Shown here piece after piece: positions 33,382 to 42,359 of a stretch of 64,000 nucleotides of DNA. Each line of letters opens with the position of its first letter. Position 1 is the stretch's first letter. The notes under the pieces were generated by a model that did not search any database, was not told where the DNA came from, and worked only from the letters and a program-made list of their open reading frames with translations. The DNA is from Polyangium sp. 6x1 (GTDB lineage Bacteria > Myxococcota_A > Polyangia > Polyangiales > Polyangiaceae). Location of the stretch: NCBI RefSeq assembly GCF_029946515.1, contig NZ_JARZHH010000009.1:62001-126000 (forward strand). The letters are read 5' to 3'. The translations under genes were made by a program, and so were the position numbers.

Positions 33382-34830
33382 ATGCACCAGGGACAGAGGG
33401 TGGCGTGGAACGCCGCCTTGATGATCGTGAAGCAGGCCATCATGGCCGTCCTGAGCGTCGTCTACGTGGGCTACCTGGCGCGTCGGCTGGGCGTGGCTGC
33501 GTGGGGGGAGCTGCAGGCGTCGCTCGCGATCGCGTCGATGGCCGCTGTCGTCGCGGGGCTCGGCGTGCGTGGGTATCTCGCGCGCGAGATCGCGGTGACG
33601 CCGGAGCTCGGGCCGAGGCACCTGGGATCGGCGCTCGTCGTGCGTGGCGCGATGGGCGTGACGACGCTGCTCTGCGCGGCGTTGTTCACGGTGGCGACGC
33701 GCTCGGGAGAGGGCGCGACGCTCGTCGTGATCGCGGCTGCGTCGCAGCTCGCCACGATCCTCTACACGACGATGTGGCTGAGCTTCGAGGCGCACGAGCG
33801 CTTCCAGTACATCCTGTACGTCGAGCTCGGCGCGCGGCTCTTCGTGATCGGTTTGTCGGTCGCGCTCGTCGCGTCGGGCTTCGGCGTGGTCGCGGCGGCA
33901 GGCGTGCTCGCGCTCGGCAACGCGATCGAGCTCGCGTTGACGTACCACTTCCTGCGGACGCGGCTTTATCAGCCGCGCGTCGAGGTGGGCCTCGGCGAGC
34001 TCGTGGCCATCGCGAAGAAGAGCATCCCGCTCGGGCTCATCGGCGCGCTGCTCGGCGTGATCCGGCAGGCCGATCGCGTGATCCTGCGCTGGCTCGATGG
34101 CGAGTCGGCGGTCGGTGTGTTCAGCGCGGCGTGGGTCCTCATCGAGCAGCTCGAGCTGCTCTCCGATCTCGTGCTCGGCGCGGCGTTCGCGGCTGGGATG
34201 CGGCTCTACGCGCACGATCAGCCGGGCTTCGTAAAACTCTTCCGGACGGCGATCGTGGTGGCGACGGCGCTCGGGCTCCCGCTCGCTGCGGGCGTGAGCC
34301 TCGTCGCGCCGGACGTGGTCGCGCTCGTGTACGAGGGGCGCGACTTCGCAGGCACGTCGGACGTGCTCCGCGTGCTCGCGTGGCACGTGCCGGCGACGTT
34401 CGCGTTCCAGGTCGCGGCGCTGCCGCTGCTCGCGTCGAAAGGCGAGCGGCAGCTCGGCGCGGTGCTCGGGCCGGCGCTCGTGGCCAACGTGGCGCTCGAC
34501 ATGTGGCTCGTGCCGCGGCACGGCGCGCTCGGGGCTGCGTTCGCGGCGCTCGTGACGTCCGTGGGCATGCTGATGGCGACGGGGACGCTCGTGCTGCGTT
34601 ACGTGCGCGAGGCGCCGATCGGGCGGCTCTTCGGTGCAACGATCGCGACGGTGGCGATGACGCTCGTCGCGCTCTTCGCGCTGAAGATGCTGGGGCTCTG
34701 GGCCGCGGTGATCGCGGGCGCGATCACGCACGTGGCGCTGCTCCTCGCGCTCCGCGTGGTGACGATCGCGGAGGTCCGCGCGCTCGCGCGGCGCAAGCCG
34801 GAGAAGGATCGACAAGCCGCGGCGACGTGA
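33382..34830 (+). CDS. Wzx/MATE-like polysaccharide flippase (multi-pass membrane protein)
   Basis: About 482 residues; the ATG at 33382 gives MHQGQRVAWNAALM, and an in-frame TTG is 33 bases further up. The protein has about 12-14 hydrophobic helices in the MOP (multidrug/oligosaccharide/polysaccharide) exporter pattern: N-terminal MIVKQAIMAVLSVVYVGYLARRLG and repeated small-residue helices. Members move lipid-linked sugar units or other amphiphiles across the inner membrane. No glycosyltransferase is next to it, so it could serve the exopolysaccharide locus at 10-16 kb or another polymer. A separate gene for the kinase begins 357 bases later. Confidence 0.85.
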   Translation: MHQGQRVAWNAALMIVKQAIMAVLSVVYVGYLARRLGVAAWGELQASLAIASMAAVVAGLGVRGYLAREIAVTPELGPRHLGSALVVRGAMGVTTLLCAALFTVATRSGEGATLVVIAAASQLATILYTTMWLSFEAHERFQYILYVELGARLFVIGLSVALVASGFGVVAAAGVLALGNAIELALTYHFLRTRLYQPRVEVGLGELVAIAKKSIPLGLIGALLGVIRQADRVILRWLDGESAVGVFSAAWVLIEQLELLSDLVLGAAFAAGMRLYAHDQPGFVKLFRTAIVVATALGLPLAAGVSLVAPDVVALVYEGRDFAGTSDVLRVLAWHVPATFAFQVAALPLLASKGERQLGAVLGPALVANVALDMWLVPRHGALGAAFAALVTSVGMLMATGTLVLRYVREAPIGRLFGATIATVAMTLVALFALKMLGLWAAVIAGAITHVALLLALRVVTIAEVRALARRKPEKDRQAAAT

Positions 34831-35186
34831 GGCACGGCAAGAGCGGACGGAGCGCGTTCGTTCGCGTGGAACGCGCGCGCGTGACGCACTCCGCGGACGG
34901 CGCGCGCATCAACACGAACATCGCGCGCCGTCCCGCCTCGTTCTCGCGCGTGGATCGAGCAAGCGAGCCAACGAATGCCGCTGGCGAGCGAGGGAGCTTG
35001 CGCCAAGATGGTCTCGTGGCGGAGGGGGGTGAGCACAAGGTGCGACCAAGGCGGAGGCGCGATCGCGGTCCGACCCGAGTACGCACGATGGACAGGCGGT
35101 CGCGCGCGGCGATGTCCGCGTCGGCGAGGTGGCCTTTCCCCGCGTCGAAACCTGGCTCGCGCGGGAGCTTGCCGGAGCGGCTGCCG
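34831..35186. other. Intergenic region between flippase and kinase genes
   Basis: 356 bases with no convincing RNA gene, repeat or promoter box that I can assign. A long open frame runs through it into the kinase (from 33084), but the part before the kinase is arginine-rich and overlaps the flippase in another frame, so I do not call it. If the kinase starts at 35088 instead, the gap is 257 bases. Confidence 0.5.
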
Positions 35187-36554
35187 ATGGGCGCCGGGGG
35201 CTACGAGCTCGTCGAGCAGCTCGGCAGCGGCGGGATGGCGGAGATCTTCCTCGCGAGGCGGCGAGGGCTCTACGCCATCGAGCACACGGTGGTCGTGAAG
35301 CGGCTGCGCGACGAGTTCCGCGCCTCGCCGTCGGTGGTGAAGATGTTCGCGTGGGAGGCGTGGATCTCGGCGCGCCTGTGTCACCCGAACATCGTGCGGT
35401 TCTACGACTTCGTGTCGCACCGAGGGCGCGAGCACCTGGTGCTCGAGCACGTGCGTGGCCCCGACCTCGCGACGCTCGGGCGCGTGCTCGGGGCGACCGG
35501 TCGATCGTTCCCGTTCCGCGCGGTGATCGAGGTCGGCGCCGCGGCCGCGCGTGCGCTCGCGCATGCCCATGCGCTCGAGGACGACGACGGCGTGCCGATC
35601 GGCCTCGTCCATCGCGACGTGAGCCCGCAGAACATCCTCGTGTCCGTCGACGGCGAGATCAAGCTCATCGATTTCGGCGTGGCGAAGACGACGAGCGCGC
35701 ACGTGCCGCGCGACACGCTGCCGGGGCTGGTGAAGGGGAAAATGGGGTACATCGCGCCGGAGCACCTGCGCGGGCAACCGCTCGACGCGCGTGGCGACGT
35801 CTATGCGCTCGGCGTGGTGCTCTTCGAGATGCTGACGGGGCGCCCGCTCTTCCGGCGCGGCGCGGACGTGGAGATGATCCGACAAGCGCTCGACGCCGAG
35901 ATCCCGCCGCTCACGGCGCTGCGCTCGGATTGCCCACCCGCGCTCGAAGCGGTCGTGCAGCGCGCGCTCTCGCAGGATCCGCGCGACCGGTTCGAGAGCG
36001 CGGCGGCGATGGAGCGGGCGCTCCGCAGAGCGGGCTCCGAGCTCCTCGACGAGGGCGGATCGGTGGCCTTGGCGGAGCTCGCGGAGCTCGCGCGCGAGGT
36101 CTACGAAGGCGAGCTCTCCGGCGCGCCGGACACGTGGCCCGAGCCGAGGTCGCCCCGGCCGACGACGTCGCCCGCGAGGTCTTCGCCGATCGAGGAGCGC
36201 GCCGCGGAGGACACGCGGCCCGAAGGCTTTTTGCGCGCGCGGAGCGTGGCGCGCGAGCCCGGGGAGATCGTCTCCGCGACGAACGCGCGGTGCGACGCGA
36301 CGCGGCCCGAGGTGCCCGTGCAGATCGACGAGGCCGACACGGTGATCGCGGCTCCACCGCTGTTCCGGAGCCGCGCCTTCTCTCCGCGCCTCGTGCCGCT
36401 CGTGGTCGCGTTCGTGATGGGCCTGCTCGTCGCGGCGGCCGCGCGCGGCAGCACGCTGCCCGAGAGGATCGCCCCGGCGCGCGACACGTCCGTGCGATCG
36501 AAGGCGACGACGTCGCACCTCGATCCCTCTGGAGAAGGTTCGTGCTCCAAATGA
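35187..36554 (+). CDS. Membrane-anchored Ser/Thr protein kinase
   Basis: About 455 residues from the ATG at 35187, which has GGAG 10 bases upstream; an ATG at 35088 would add 33 residues. The catalytic domain has the glycine loop GSGGMAEIF, Lys in TVVVKRL, HRDVSPQN (catalytic loop), IDFGVAK and MGYIAPEH (activation segment). A Pro/Ser-rich linker and a single TM helix near the C-terminus (VPLVVAFVMGLLVAAA) follow, then a short tail (GEGSCSK). It is therefore a C-terminally anchored kinase facing the cytoplasm. Its targets are unknown. No PP2C lies next to it. Confidence 0.92.
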   Translation: MGAGGYELVEQLGSGGMAEIFLARRRGLYAIEHTVVVKRLRDEFRASPSVVKMFAWEAWISARLCHPNIVRFYDFVSHRGREHLVLEHVRGPDLATLGRVLGATGRSFPFRAVIEVGAAAARALAHAHALEDDDGVPIGLVHRDVSPQNILVSVDGEIKLIDFGVAKTTSAHVPRDTLPGLVKGKMGYIAPEHLRGQPLDARGDVYALGVVLFEMLTGRPLFRRGADVEMIRQALDAEIPPLTALRSDCPPALEAVVQRALSQDPRDRFESAAAMERALRRAGSELLDEGGSVALAELAELAREVYEGELSGAPDTWPEPRSPRPTTSPARSSPIEERAAEDTRPEGFLRARSVAREPGEIVSATNARCDATRPEVPVQIDEADTVIAAPPLFRSRAFSPRLVPLVVAFVMGLLVAAAARGSTLPERIAPARDTSVRSKATTSHLDPSGEGSCSK

Positions 36555-36560
36555 TGAAAC

Positions 36561-36595
36561 GCGCCCCGCGCGGGACTTTACCCGCCGCGGGGCGC
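36561..36595. terminator. GC hairpin between converging genes
   Basis: GCGCCCCGCG (36561-36570) pairs with CGCGGGGCGC (36586-36595). It is placed between the kinase stop and the end of the GlsB-like gene and could serve both. No T-run. Confidence 0.5.
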
Positions 36596-36627
36596 GCCTC
36601 CGAGCCACGTACGGTGGGAACGCGGCT

Positions 36628-36885
36628 CTAGGCGGTGCGACGACTCGTGGCGACGTTGTAGATCGCGAGGATCAGGATCGCGCCGATGATCGACATGATG
36701 AATCCGCCCGTCGACTGGTACGACGAGTAGATCCCGAGCATGCGTCCGAGGAAGCCGCCGAGCAGCGCGCCGCCGATGCCGAGAAGCACCGTGATGACGA
36801 ACCCTCCGGGCTCACGACCCGGCGTCAGGAGCTTCGCGATGACGCCAACGACGAGACCGAACAGAATCCAGAGCAGAATCGACAT
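36628..36885 (-). CDS. GlsB/YeaQ/YmgE family membrane protein
   Basis: 85 residues: a small protein of three hydrophobic segments with the family pattern MSILLWILFGLVVGVIAKLL, TPGREPGGF, GIGGALLGGFLGRMLG and GFIMSIIGAILILAIYN. Members are stress-related inner-membrane proteins, named transglycosylase-associated without firm evidence. The start is supported by GGAG before the ATG on the minus strand. A length of 85 is normal for the family. Confidence 0.92.
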   Translation of the reverse strand: MSILLWILFGLVVGVIAKLLTPGREPGGFVITVLLGIGGALLGGFLGRMLGIYSSYQSTGGFIMSIIGAILILAIYNVATSRRTA

Positions 36886-37032
36886 GCTCTCCTACCTCCC
36901 TCTCGCGCGGCACGCGCGGCGCACTCGTCGTGCCGCGCAGGCGGGGTTACGCCGCGAGGACGTCCGCCCGCATTCACACGATGCACCCTGCGTGCCGGGC
37001 AGACCGTGCACGCCGCCGGAGCAAGATGGATC

Positions 37033-37485
37033 TCAGGGTTTTTCCGGATCACCCGTGATGTCCGAGAGCCCCGAATCACAAGGTGGCGTGCTCTCGGTCC
37101 CGCACGCAGGCGCGTCGCCCGGGCTCGTGGGTCCGCCGTGCCCTGGGCCGTAGCCGTGCGAGGGGCCGTAGCCTTGATCGATCACCTCATCGTGCGAGCG
37201 CGCGCGGCGTGACGCCCCTCGTCGCTTGGAGCGCAAGCGCACCTGGATCTCGTGCGCGCCCGCGGGCAACGTGCCGGCGACGAGCTCGGCGCCGCACGCG
37301 CATCGAGGAGCAGCCGTCGCGCCCTCTGCGGCGACGACGAGGAAGACGCGGCCGCACTGGGAGCAGCGGAACACGTGCCCCATCGAGGGGATCACCGGGG
37401 CCTCGACGAGGGATCGCGTCGCGCTGGATCGCTCGGGGTCCTTGCCCTCCGAGCCTGCATTCGTATGGCGTGTCGTGCTGGACAT
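37033..37485 (-). CDS. Zinc-ribbon protein of unknown function
   Basis: 150 residues. Residues ~38-75 contain FRCSQCGRVFLVVAAE and APRCACGAELVAG, two CxxC/CxC pairs that would bind one zinc. The rest is low-complexity, with Gly/Pro/His-rich SHGYGPGHGGPTSPG and a short Cys-containing end. It may bind nucleic acid or act as a scaffold. No family recognised. A start at the internal Met (MGHVFRCSQCG) is also possible. Confidence 0.55.
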   Translation of the reverse strand: MSSTTRHTNAGSEGKDPERSSATRSLVEAPVIPSMGHVFRCSQCGRVFLVVAAEGATAAPRCACGAELVAGTLPAGAHEIQVRLRSKRRGASRRARSHDEVIDQGYGPSHGYGPGHGGPTSPGDAPACGTESTPPCDSGLSDITGDPEKP

Positions 37486-37570
37486 GAGGCCCGAAGGTTC
37501 AGCACGTCCGGTGCCATCCCCCCTCGTGCGCCCCGATCACGCCGCTCCGTCCGCGCACGACGCGCCCTCG

Positions 37571-39022
37571 TCAGCGCGCGCGTGAGACCGGCGCGGACGC
37601 AGCGAGGCGCATCTGCCGTTCCCGCGCAGGCACGCGCTCCTCCGTCACCTGCTCGAGCCGCGCGAGGAAGCCCGACGCCCACGTTTCGACGGAGAGCCGG
37701 GAGACCCTGGTCTTCAGCGCAGCCATGCGCGCGCTGTCGCTCGCCGTCTCCGGCGCGAGGGCCACGTCCGCGATCGCCGACGCGAGTCCGTCTTCGTCGT
37801 AGGGGTTGACGAGGTGCGCCTCGGAGAGCACGTCGGCCGCGCCCGCGAAAGTGCTCAGCAAGAGCCGGCCGTTCGGCCTCGGCCGCGTCGCGACGTACTC
37901 GAAGGCGACGAGGTTCATGCCGTCGCGCTTCGGCGTGACGATCGCAGCATCGGCCGCGAGGTAGTACGCGGCGAGCTCGGTCGCGTCGAGGGTCCGCGCG
38001 AAGAGGTGCACGGGCTTGCGGCGTGGACTGCCGAAGCGGCCCTGGATGCGGCCGACCGTGGCCTCGATCCGCTGCCGGAGCTCGCGATACGCCGCCACCG
38101 TCTCGCGGCTCGGCACGCCGATCTGCACGAGCGTCACGCGCTCGCGGGCCTCGGAGCTCTGCTCGAGCAGCCGCTCGAAGGCCTCGAGCCGCTCGACGAT
38201 GCCCTTCGCGTAGTCCATGCGATCGACCGAGACGAGCACGCGGCCGCCACCAAGATCCGATCTGATGCGCTCGGCCTCGGCGGCCACGTTCTCATCACGC
38301 CCGAGCGAGGCCCAGCCCTCGACGTCGACGCCAATCGGCCACGTCTCGATCCGCGCCGTTCGCTCGCCTTTCGGGACGACGATGCTCGACCCCTCGCTCA
38401 TGTACGCGACGCCGAGCTCGTCGAGCGTGTCGTGGAAGGCGCGCACGTAACGCGGGACGTGCAGGCCCACGAGATCCGCGCCGAGGATCCCCTCGACGAG
38501 CTCCGCAGCCCAGGGCAGCACACGCAAGCTCTCGGCCGCGGGCCACGGGATGTGCCAGAAGAAGCCAATCGTGAGGTCGGGCCTCCGCGCCCGGAGCAGG
38601 GCAGGGACGAGCGCGAGCTGGTAGTCGTGGACCCACACGACCGCATGCCGCGGAGCGTGCTCAGCAGCGGCGTCGGCGGCCGCGCGGCACACCTCCAGGT
38701 AAGCGCGTGCCTGCTCGGCGCGGAAACGACACACCTCGAGGAAGCCGTGCGCGAGCGGCCAGAGCGCGCCGTTCGAGGCGCCCGCATACCAGGCCGCGCG
38801 GATCTCCGAAGGCAAGGAGAGGGCGCGAACGCGGAACGGCACCTCGCTCGCGTCGCAAGGGTCCCGGTCCGCGCCCGTCGCAATCCAGGTGCCGCGCGAC
38901 CTGCGCATGAGCGGCAGGAGCGCCGAGATCAACCCACCCGGCGCGCGCGCGATGCCGTTCGACGTCCTCACGAACGGCGCGCGCGCGCTCACGATGACCA
39001 GGCGGGGGGACGGGGTTTTCAT
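37571..39022 (-). CDS. otsA: Trehalose-6-phosphate synthase (GT20)
   Basis: 483 residues from the ATG at 39022; the 91-residue upstream extension is not protein-like. It makes trehalose-6-phosphate from UDP-glucose and glucose-6-phosphate. Motifs: APGGLISAL (N-terminal loop), [36 protein letters not shown] (donor site) and [15 protein letters not shown] (nucleotide-sugar binding). The length and order match OtsA. No OtsB phosphatase gene is adjacent. Trehalose protects spores and cells under desiccation, which suits a fruiting myxobacterium. It is divergent from the PEGA-like gene. Confidence 0.92.
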   Translation of the reverse strand: MKTPSPRLVIVSARAPFVRTSNGIARAPGGLISALLPLMRRSRGTWIATGADRDPCDASEVPFRVRALSLPSEIRAAWYAGASNGALWPLAHGFLEVCRFRAEQARAYLEVCRAAADAAAEHAPRHAVVWVHDYQLALVPALLRARRPDLTIGFFWHIPWPAAESLRVLPWAAELVEGILGADLVGLHVPRYVRAFHDTLDELGVAYMSEGSSIVVPKGERTARIETWPIGVDVEGWASLGRDENVAAEAERIRSDLGGGRVLVSVDRMDYAKGIVERLEAFERLLEQSSEARERVTLVQIGVPSRETVAAYRELRQRIEATVGRIQGRFGSPRRKPVHLFARTLDATELAAYYLAADAAIVTPKRDGMNLVAFEYVATRPRPNGRLLLSTFAGAADVLSEAHLVNPYDEDGLASAIADVALAPETASDSARMAALKTRVSRLSVETWASGFLARLEQVTEERVPARERQMRLAASAPVSRAR

Positions 39023-39146
39023 GGGTTCCGCCCATGCGAAAGCAATGCCGCCGTGGGCGGTCTCGCGGACAAAGGACGCGCGGCGCGGGATTTGCTCGAT
39101 GCGCCTGCTCGTGTGGTAGGGTCGGAGATCGAGGAGATTACGTCCC

Positions 39147-40184
39147 GTGCGCCTCCATCGTCTCACTCCGCTCGCCGCCGCCGCCACCGTCGCGCTCGCC
39201 CTGCTTGCGCCCCGGCCTGCTTCGTCACAGACGGCCGAGGAGAAGGCCGCCGCGCGATCCCTGGCGCAACAAGGCGCCGAGGCCCTGCAAAACAAGAACT
39301 ACGGCGAGGCGATCGATCTCCTCAGCCGCGCCGAAGCGATCATCCACGCGCCGCCGCATCTGCTGCTGATCGGGCGCGGGCAGGTCGGTCTCGGCAAGCT
39401 GGTCGCCGCACGGGAGTCGTTCCTCAAGATCATCCGCGAGGAGCTGCCCGCAAGCGCGCCCGCCGCATTCAAGCGAGCCCAGGAAGACGCAAAGACCGAG
39501 CTCGCCGCGATCGAGCCCCGCATCGGCTCGCTGCGCATCGTGCTCACCGGGCCAGGCGCAGCCGATCCGTCGAAGGTGACGGTCAAGCTCGACGAGCAAG
39601 GCGTCACGTCCGCGCTCATCGGTGTGCACCGGCCGATCGATCCGGGCAAACACATGGTGACCGCGACCGCAGCCGGGCGGAGCCCCGTGACGCAAGAGGT
39701 CTCGCTCGGCGACGGCGAGAAGAAAGAAGTGTCGCTCGAAGTAGAGGCGCCGACAGCAGGCGCCGCACAACCCGACGGCAGCGGACAAACCGGCGGAGTG
39801 GTCGGGCCGATCGGCCCAGAAAAACCGCAGGGCAAGAGCCCGCTGAAGTACGTGGGCATCGCAGGCATGGGCCTCGGCGGCGCAGGGATCATCGCGGGCA
39901 CGATCTTCACGGTCATGTTCGTGAACAAGTCGAAGGAAGCGGACGACGCATTCAAGGCCTGTCCAAAGCCGTGCCCCGCGCAGCAACAGGCAAACATCAC
40001 GACGCTCGACGAGGCAGCAGCCTCGCGCGGGACGGGCGCGGTCGTAGGCTTCGCAGCAGGCGCCGCGCTGGCCGGCGCCGGCGTCGCGTTGTTCCTGATC
40101 GGGAGCAAGCAGGACAAACCCGCAGGCGCGAGCGTCGTGCCGTACGTCGCGCCGAACAGCGCGGGGCTCGTCGGGCGGTTCTAG
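39147..40184 (+). CDS. Exported TPR-like/PEGA-like membrane protein
   Basis: 345 residues from a GTG start with GAGGAG 11 bases upstream. Signal peptide (cleavage near ASS-Q), then helical repeats with EALQNKNYGEAIDLLSRAEA. The middle strand region (GSLRIVLTG, DPGKHMVTATAAGRSPVTQEV) matches PEGA-type modules that sit in the cell envelope. A Gly-rich linker is followed by two hydrophobic helices (VGIAGMGLGGAGIIAGTIFTV and a second near AGAALAGAGVALFLIG) separated by a Cys-containing loop. This layout (TPR, PEGA, two TMs) is common in myxobacterial proteins of unknown function. Confidence 0.7.
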   Translation: MRLHRLTPLAAAATVALALLAPRPASSQTAEEKAAARSLAQQGAEALQNKNYGEAIDLLSRAEAIIHAPPHLLLIGRGQVGLGKLVAARESFLKIIREELPASAPAAFKRAQEDAKTELAAIEPRIGSLRIVLTGPGAADPSKVTVKLDEQGVTSALIGVHRPIDPGKHMVTATAAGRSPVTQEVSLGDGEKKEVSLEVEAPTAGAAQPDGSGQTGGVVGPIGPEKPQGKSPLKYVGIAGMGLGGAGIIAGTIFTVMFVNKSKEADDAFKACPKPCPAQQQANITTLDEAAASRGTGAVVGFAAGAALAGAGVALFLIGSKQDKPAGASVVPYVAPNSAGLVGRF

Positions 40185-40195
40185 GTCACGGCGTG

Positions 40196-40678
40196 GCGCC
40201 GGGGTTTCACCCCGGACCCGACGAGGGGCTGTCCGCCCCTCGACCCGGACCAGGGCCAGCCCTGGACCTCAGGGCATCGACTGCGCGAAGCGCAGTCGAT
40301 GCGGGGAGAGTTTTTCAAGCTGTCCGCCCCCTCTTGGCAGGGCCAGCCCTGGACCTCAGGGCATCGACTGCGCGAAGCGCAGTCGATGCGGGGAGAGTTT
40401 TTCAAGCTGTCCGCCCCCTCTTGGCAGGGCCAGCCCTGGACCTTTGTTGGAAGAACTGCGCTGCGCGCAGTTCTTCCAACAGGCCGTTGGTACAGCGTTG
40501 CCAGCTGAACCGTCAGCGATGCTGTCTTGGTTGGCAGGGTCGCTCGTGGTCTTGACCTGGCCCGTTCGATGAACTGCGCGATGCGCAGTTCATCGACCAC
40601 GAGTCCAGCGCTTGCGCTGGTTCGGGTCGAGGGGCGAACAGCCCCCGCGGGGCCCGGGGCAGCGCCCCGGCGCGGCGC
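40196..40678. repeat. Hairpin-array repeat, copy 6 (long, inverted core, with 87-bp tandem duplication)
   Basis: 483 bases, the longest copy. Left array CCGGGG/CCCCGG, CGAGGGG/CCCCTCG and CCAGGGC/GCCCTGG; then a GCATCGACTGCGC hairpin and a T-rich tract that occur twice in direct repeat (from 40274 and again from 40361, 87 bases apart). The GGAAGAACTGCGC hairpin, core and CGATGAACTGCGC hairpin follow in the orientation opposite to copies 3, 5 and 7, and the right array ends CCGGGGC/GCCCCGG. It lies between converging genes (PEGA-like and kinase). Confidence 0.9.
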
Positions 40679-40696
40679 CCCCCAAAAAAGACTCGC

Positions 40697-42172
40697 TCAG
40701 TACCCGAAATCGCCGCCCGTCGTCCCGCCCTTGTTCGGCTTGTTCGTTGATGTCGCGGAGGGCCTGGGCATGGGACCGCCGAGCCTCGTCGACGCGGTCC
40801 CGAGGGGCGCCGTCGTCGTCGTCGCGGTTGGGGCCGCGCTCGCGGCGGGCTCCGCCGTGTCCGGTGGCGTGGGGTTCGGCTCGACGGCGCTCGTCGGCGG
40901 CGTGGCTGGCGTGGCGGCGGTCGTCGGGATGGGCGGGGTGACGCTCGTGGTCGGGATCGATCCGCCGGCCTGGGTCGTGTCTTTCTTGCCGAGCATCAGG
41001 TAGCCGGCGACGCCGAGGCCTGCGAGCAGGACGACCCCGACGAGTCCGCCCACGACCGCGCCTGCGCGCGAGGGCTTCGGCGCGGCTGCGCCCGAGGTGT
41101 TGCCCCACGCGTTCGCCGTGCCCTGGGATCCGTCGAGTGACGTGCCGGTTTGTCCGGTCGTGCCCATGCCGGGCACGCCGGGCTGCGGCGTCATCATCCC
41201 GACGCCGGGGATCATGCCGGGCAGCGGCGTTGCGGTCAGTGGGTTCGGGGCGGTGAGCACGCCGGGCGGCTGCGTCGGCAGACGTGGGCCGGGAAGGATG
41301 CTCGGTCCGCCACGGCTGGCCTGCCAGGCGAGGAGCGCCTCCTTGAATTCGGCGCAGGATTGGAAGCGGTGCGCCTGCTCGCGAGCCATGGCGCGCTGGA
41401 TGATCAGCGAGAACTCGGGATCGAGGTCCGGGACGAACTGTTGTGGCGGAGGCGGCAGCTCCAGCGCGATCTTGAAGAGCAGCTCGTTGAACGTCTCGGC
41501 GCGGAAGGGGACCTGCCCCGTCGTCGCCTGGTAGAGCACGACGCCGAGTGCGTAGATGTCGCTGCGCGCGTCGACGACGGCCATGCCGCGCGCCTGCTCG
41601 GGCGACATGTAGTACGGCGTGCCGACGACCGAGCCGGCCCGCGTCACGTTCATCTCCTCGCCGCCGATCTGCGAGAACTTCGAGACGCCGAAGTCGAGGA
41701 TCTTGATGAAGTCGGTGCGGCCCGCCTTGTTTGGCAGGATGAAGATGTTGTCGGGCTTGAGATCGCGATGGACGATCCCTGCGGCGTGCGCGGCGCCGAG
41801 CGCGTCGAGGACCTGCGCCATGAGCGGGATGCTTTGCGCCGGCGCGAGGCGGCCGGAGCGCTTGATCCGCGCGCTCAACGTCTCGCCGTCGAGGTACTCC
41901 ATGACCATGTAGCGCGACTGGTCGGGGAGAACGCCGAGGTCGAGCACCTCGCAGATGTGCTCCGAGCCGATCCGCCCTGCGGCCTGGGCCTCGCGCTCGA
42001 AGCGCGCGACGGTCTCGCCCGAGCCGGAGACGCTCGCGTGCAGGACCTTGATGGCGACGCGGCGCTTGATCCGCGTGTTCTCGCCCTCGAAGACCGCGCC
42101 CATCCCTCCCGTCCCGAGGAGGCGGACGATGCGGTACTTTTCGTCGATGACTTGGCCGGGGGTGAGGGTCAT
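40697..42172 (-). CDS. Membrane-anchored Ser/Thr protein kinase
   Basis: 491 residues from the ATG at 42172 (MTLTPGQVIDEKYRIVRLLG); the longer frame is not favoured. Catalytic domain: GTGGMGAVFEG, VAIKVL, HRDLKPDN, ILDFGVSK, GTPYYMSPEQ. It ends at ~270 and is followed by a Pro/Gly linker, one TM helix (VVGGLVGVVLLAGLGVAGYL) and a Thr/Pro-rich C-terminus rich in possible phosphorylation or glycosylation sites. All catalytic residues look intact. It probably signals at the inner membrane; the sensed input is unknown. Confidence 0.93.
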   Translation of the reverse strand: MTLTPGQVIDEKYRIVRLLGTGGMGAVFEGENTRIKRRVAIKVLHASVSGSGETVARFEREAQAAGRIGSEHICEVLDLGVLPDQSRYMVMEYLDGETLSARIKRSGRLAPAQSIPLMAQVLDALGAAHAAGIVHRDLKPDNIFILPNKAGRTDFIKILDFGVSKFSQIGGEEMNVTRAGSVVGTPYYMSPEQARGMAVVDARSDIYALGVVLYQATTGQVPFRAETFNELLFKIALELPPPPQQFVPDLDPEFSLIIQRAMAREQAHRFQSCAEFKEALLAWQASRGGPSILPGPRLPTQPPGVLTAPNPLTATPLPGMIPGVGMMTPQPGVPGMGTTGQTGTSLDGSQGTANAWGNTSGAAAPKPSRAGAVVGGLVGVVLLAGLGVAGYLMLGKKDTTQAGGSIPTTSVTPPIPTTAATPATPPTSAVEPNPTPPDTAEPAASAAPTATTTTAPLGTASTRLGGPMPRPSATSTNKPNKGGTTGGDFGY

Positions 42173-42359
42173 CGGATCGTCGCTCGCGAGAAGCGGAAGG
42201 AATCCAACACGTCTCGAGCTTACCACGGGTGCCGGGCGCGAGCCCAGGAGGCGGGAAGGGGAAAAGGCAGGGGGTGAGGGCGGGCCGCGGTGGCGCACGA
42301 CCGATGCCGCACAGGGCCTTTGCCGACGGGAAGCGTCTTCGTGTTAAGGTCGCCCCCGT

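Noticed and set aside
33084-35186. Upstream extension of the kinase frame to 33084
   Set aside because: Covers the tRNA and the flippase gene in another frame and is Arg/Gly/Ala-rich; the kinase has a good start at 35187.
40181-40600. 139-residue frame inside repeat copy 6
   Set aside because: Translation of hairpin modules; the same peptide segments recur in other repeat copies in various frames, so it is a by-product of the repeat.
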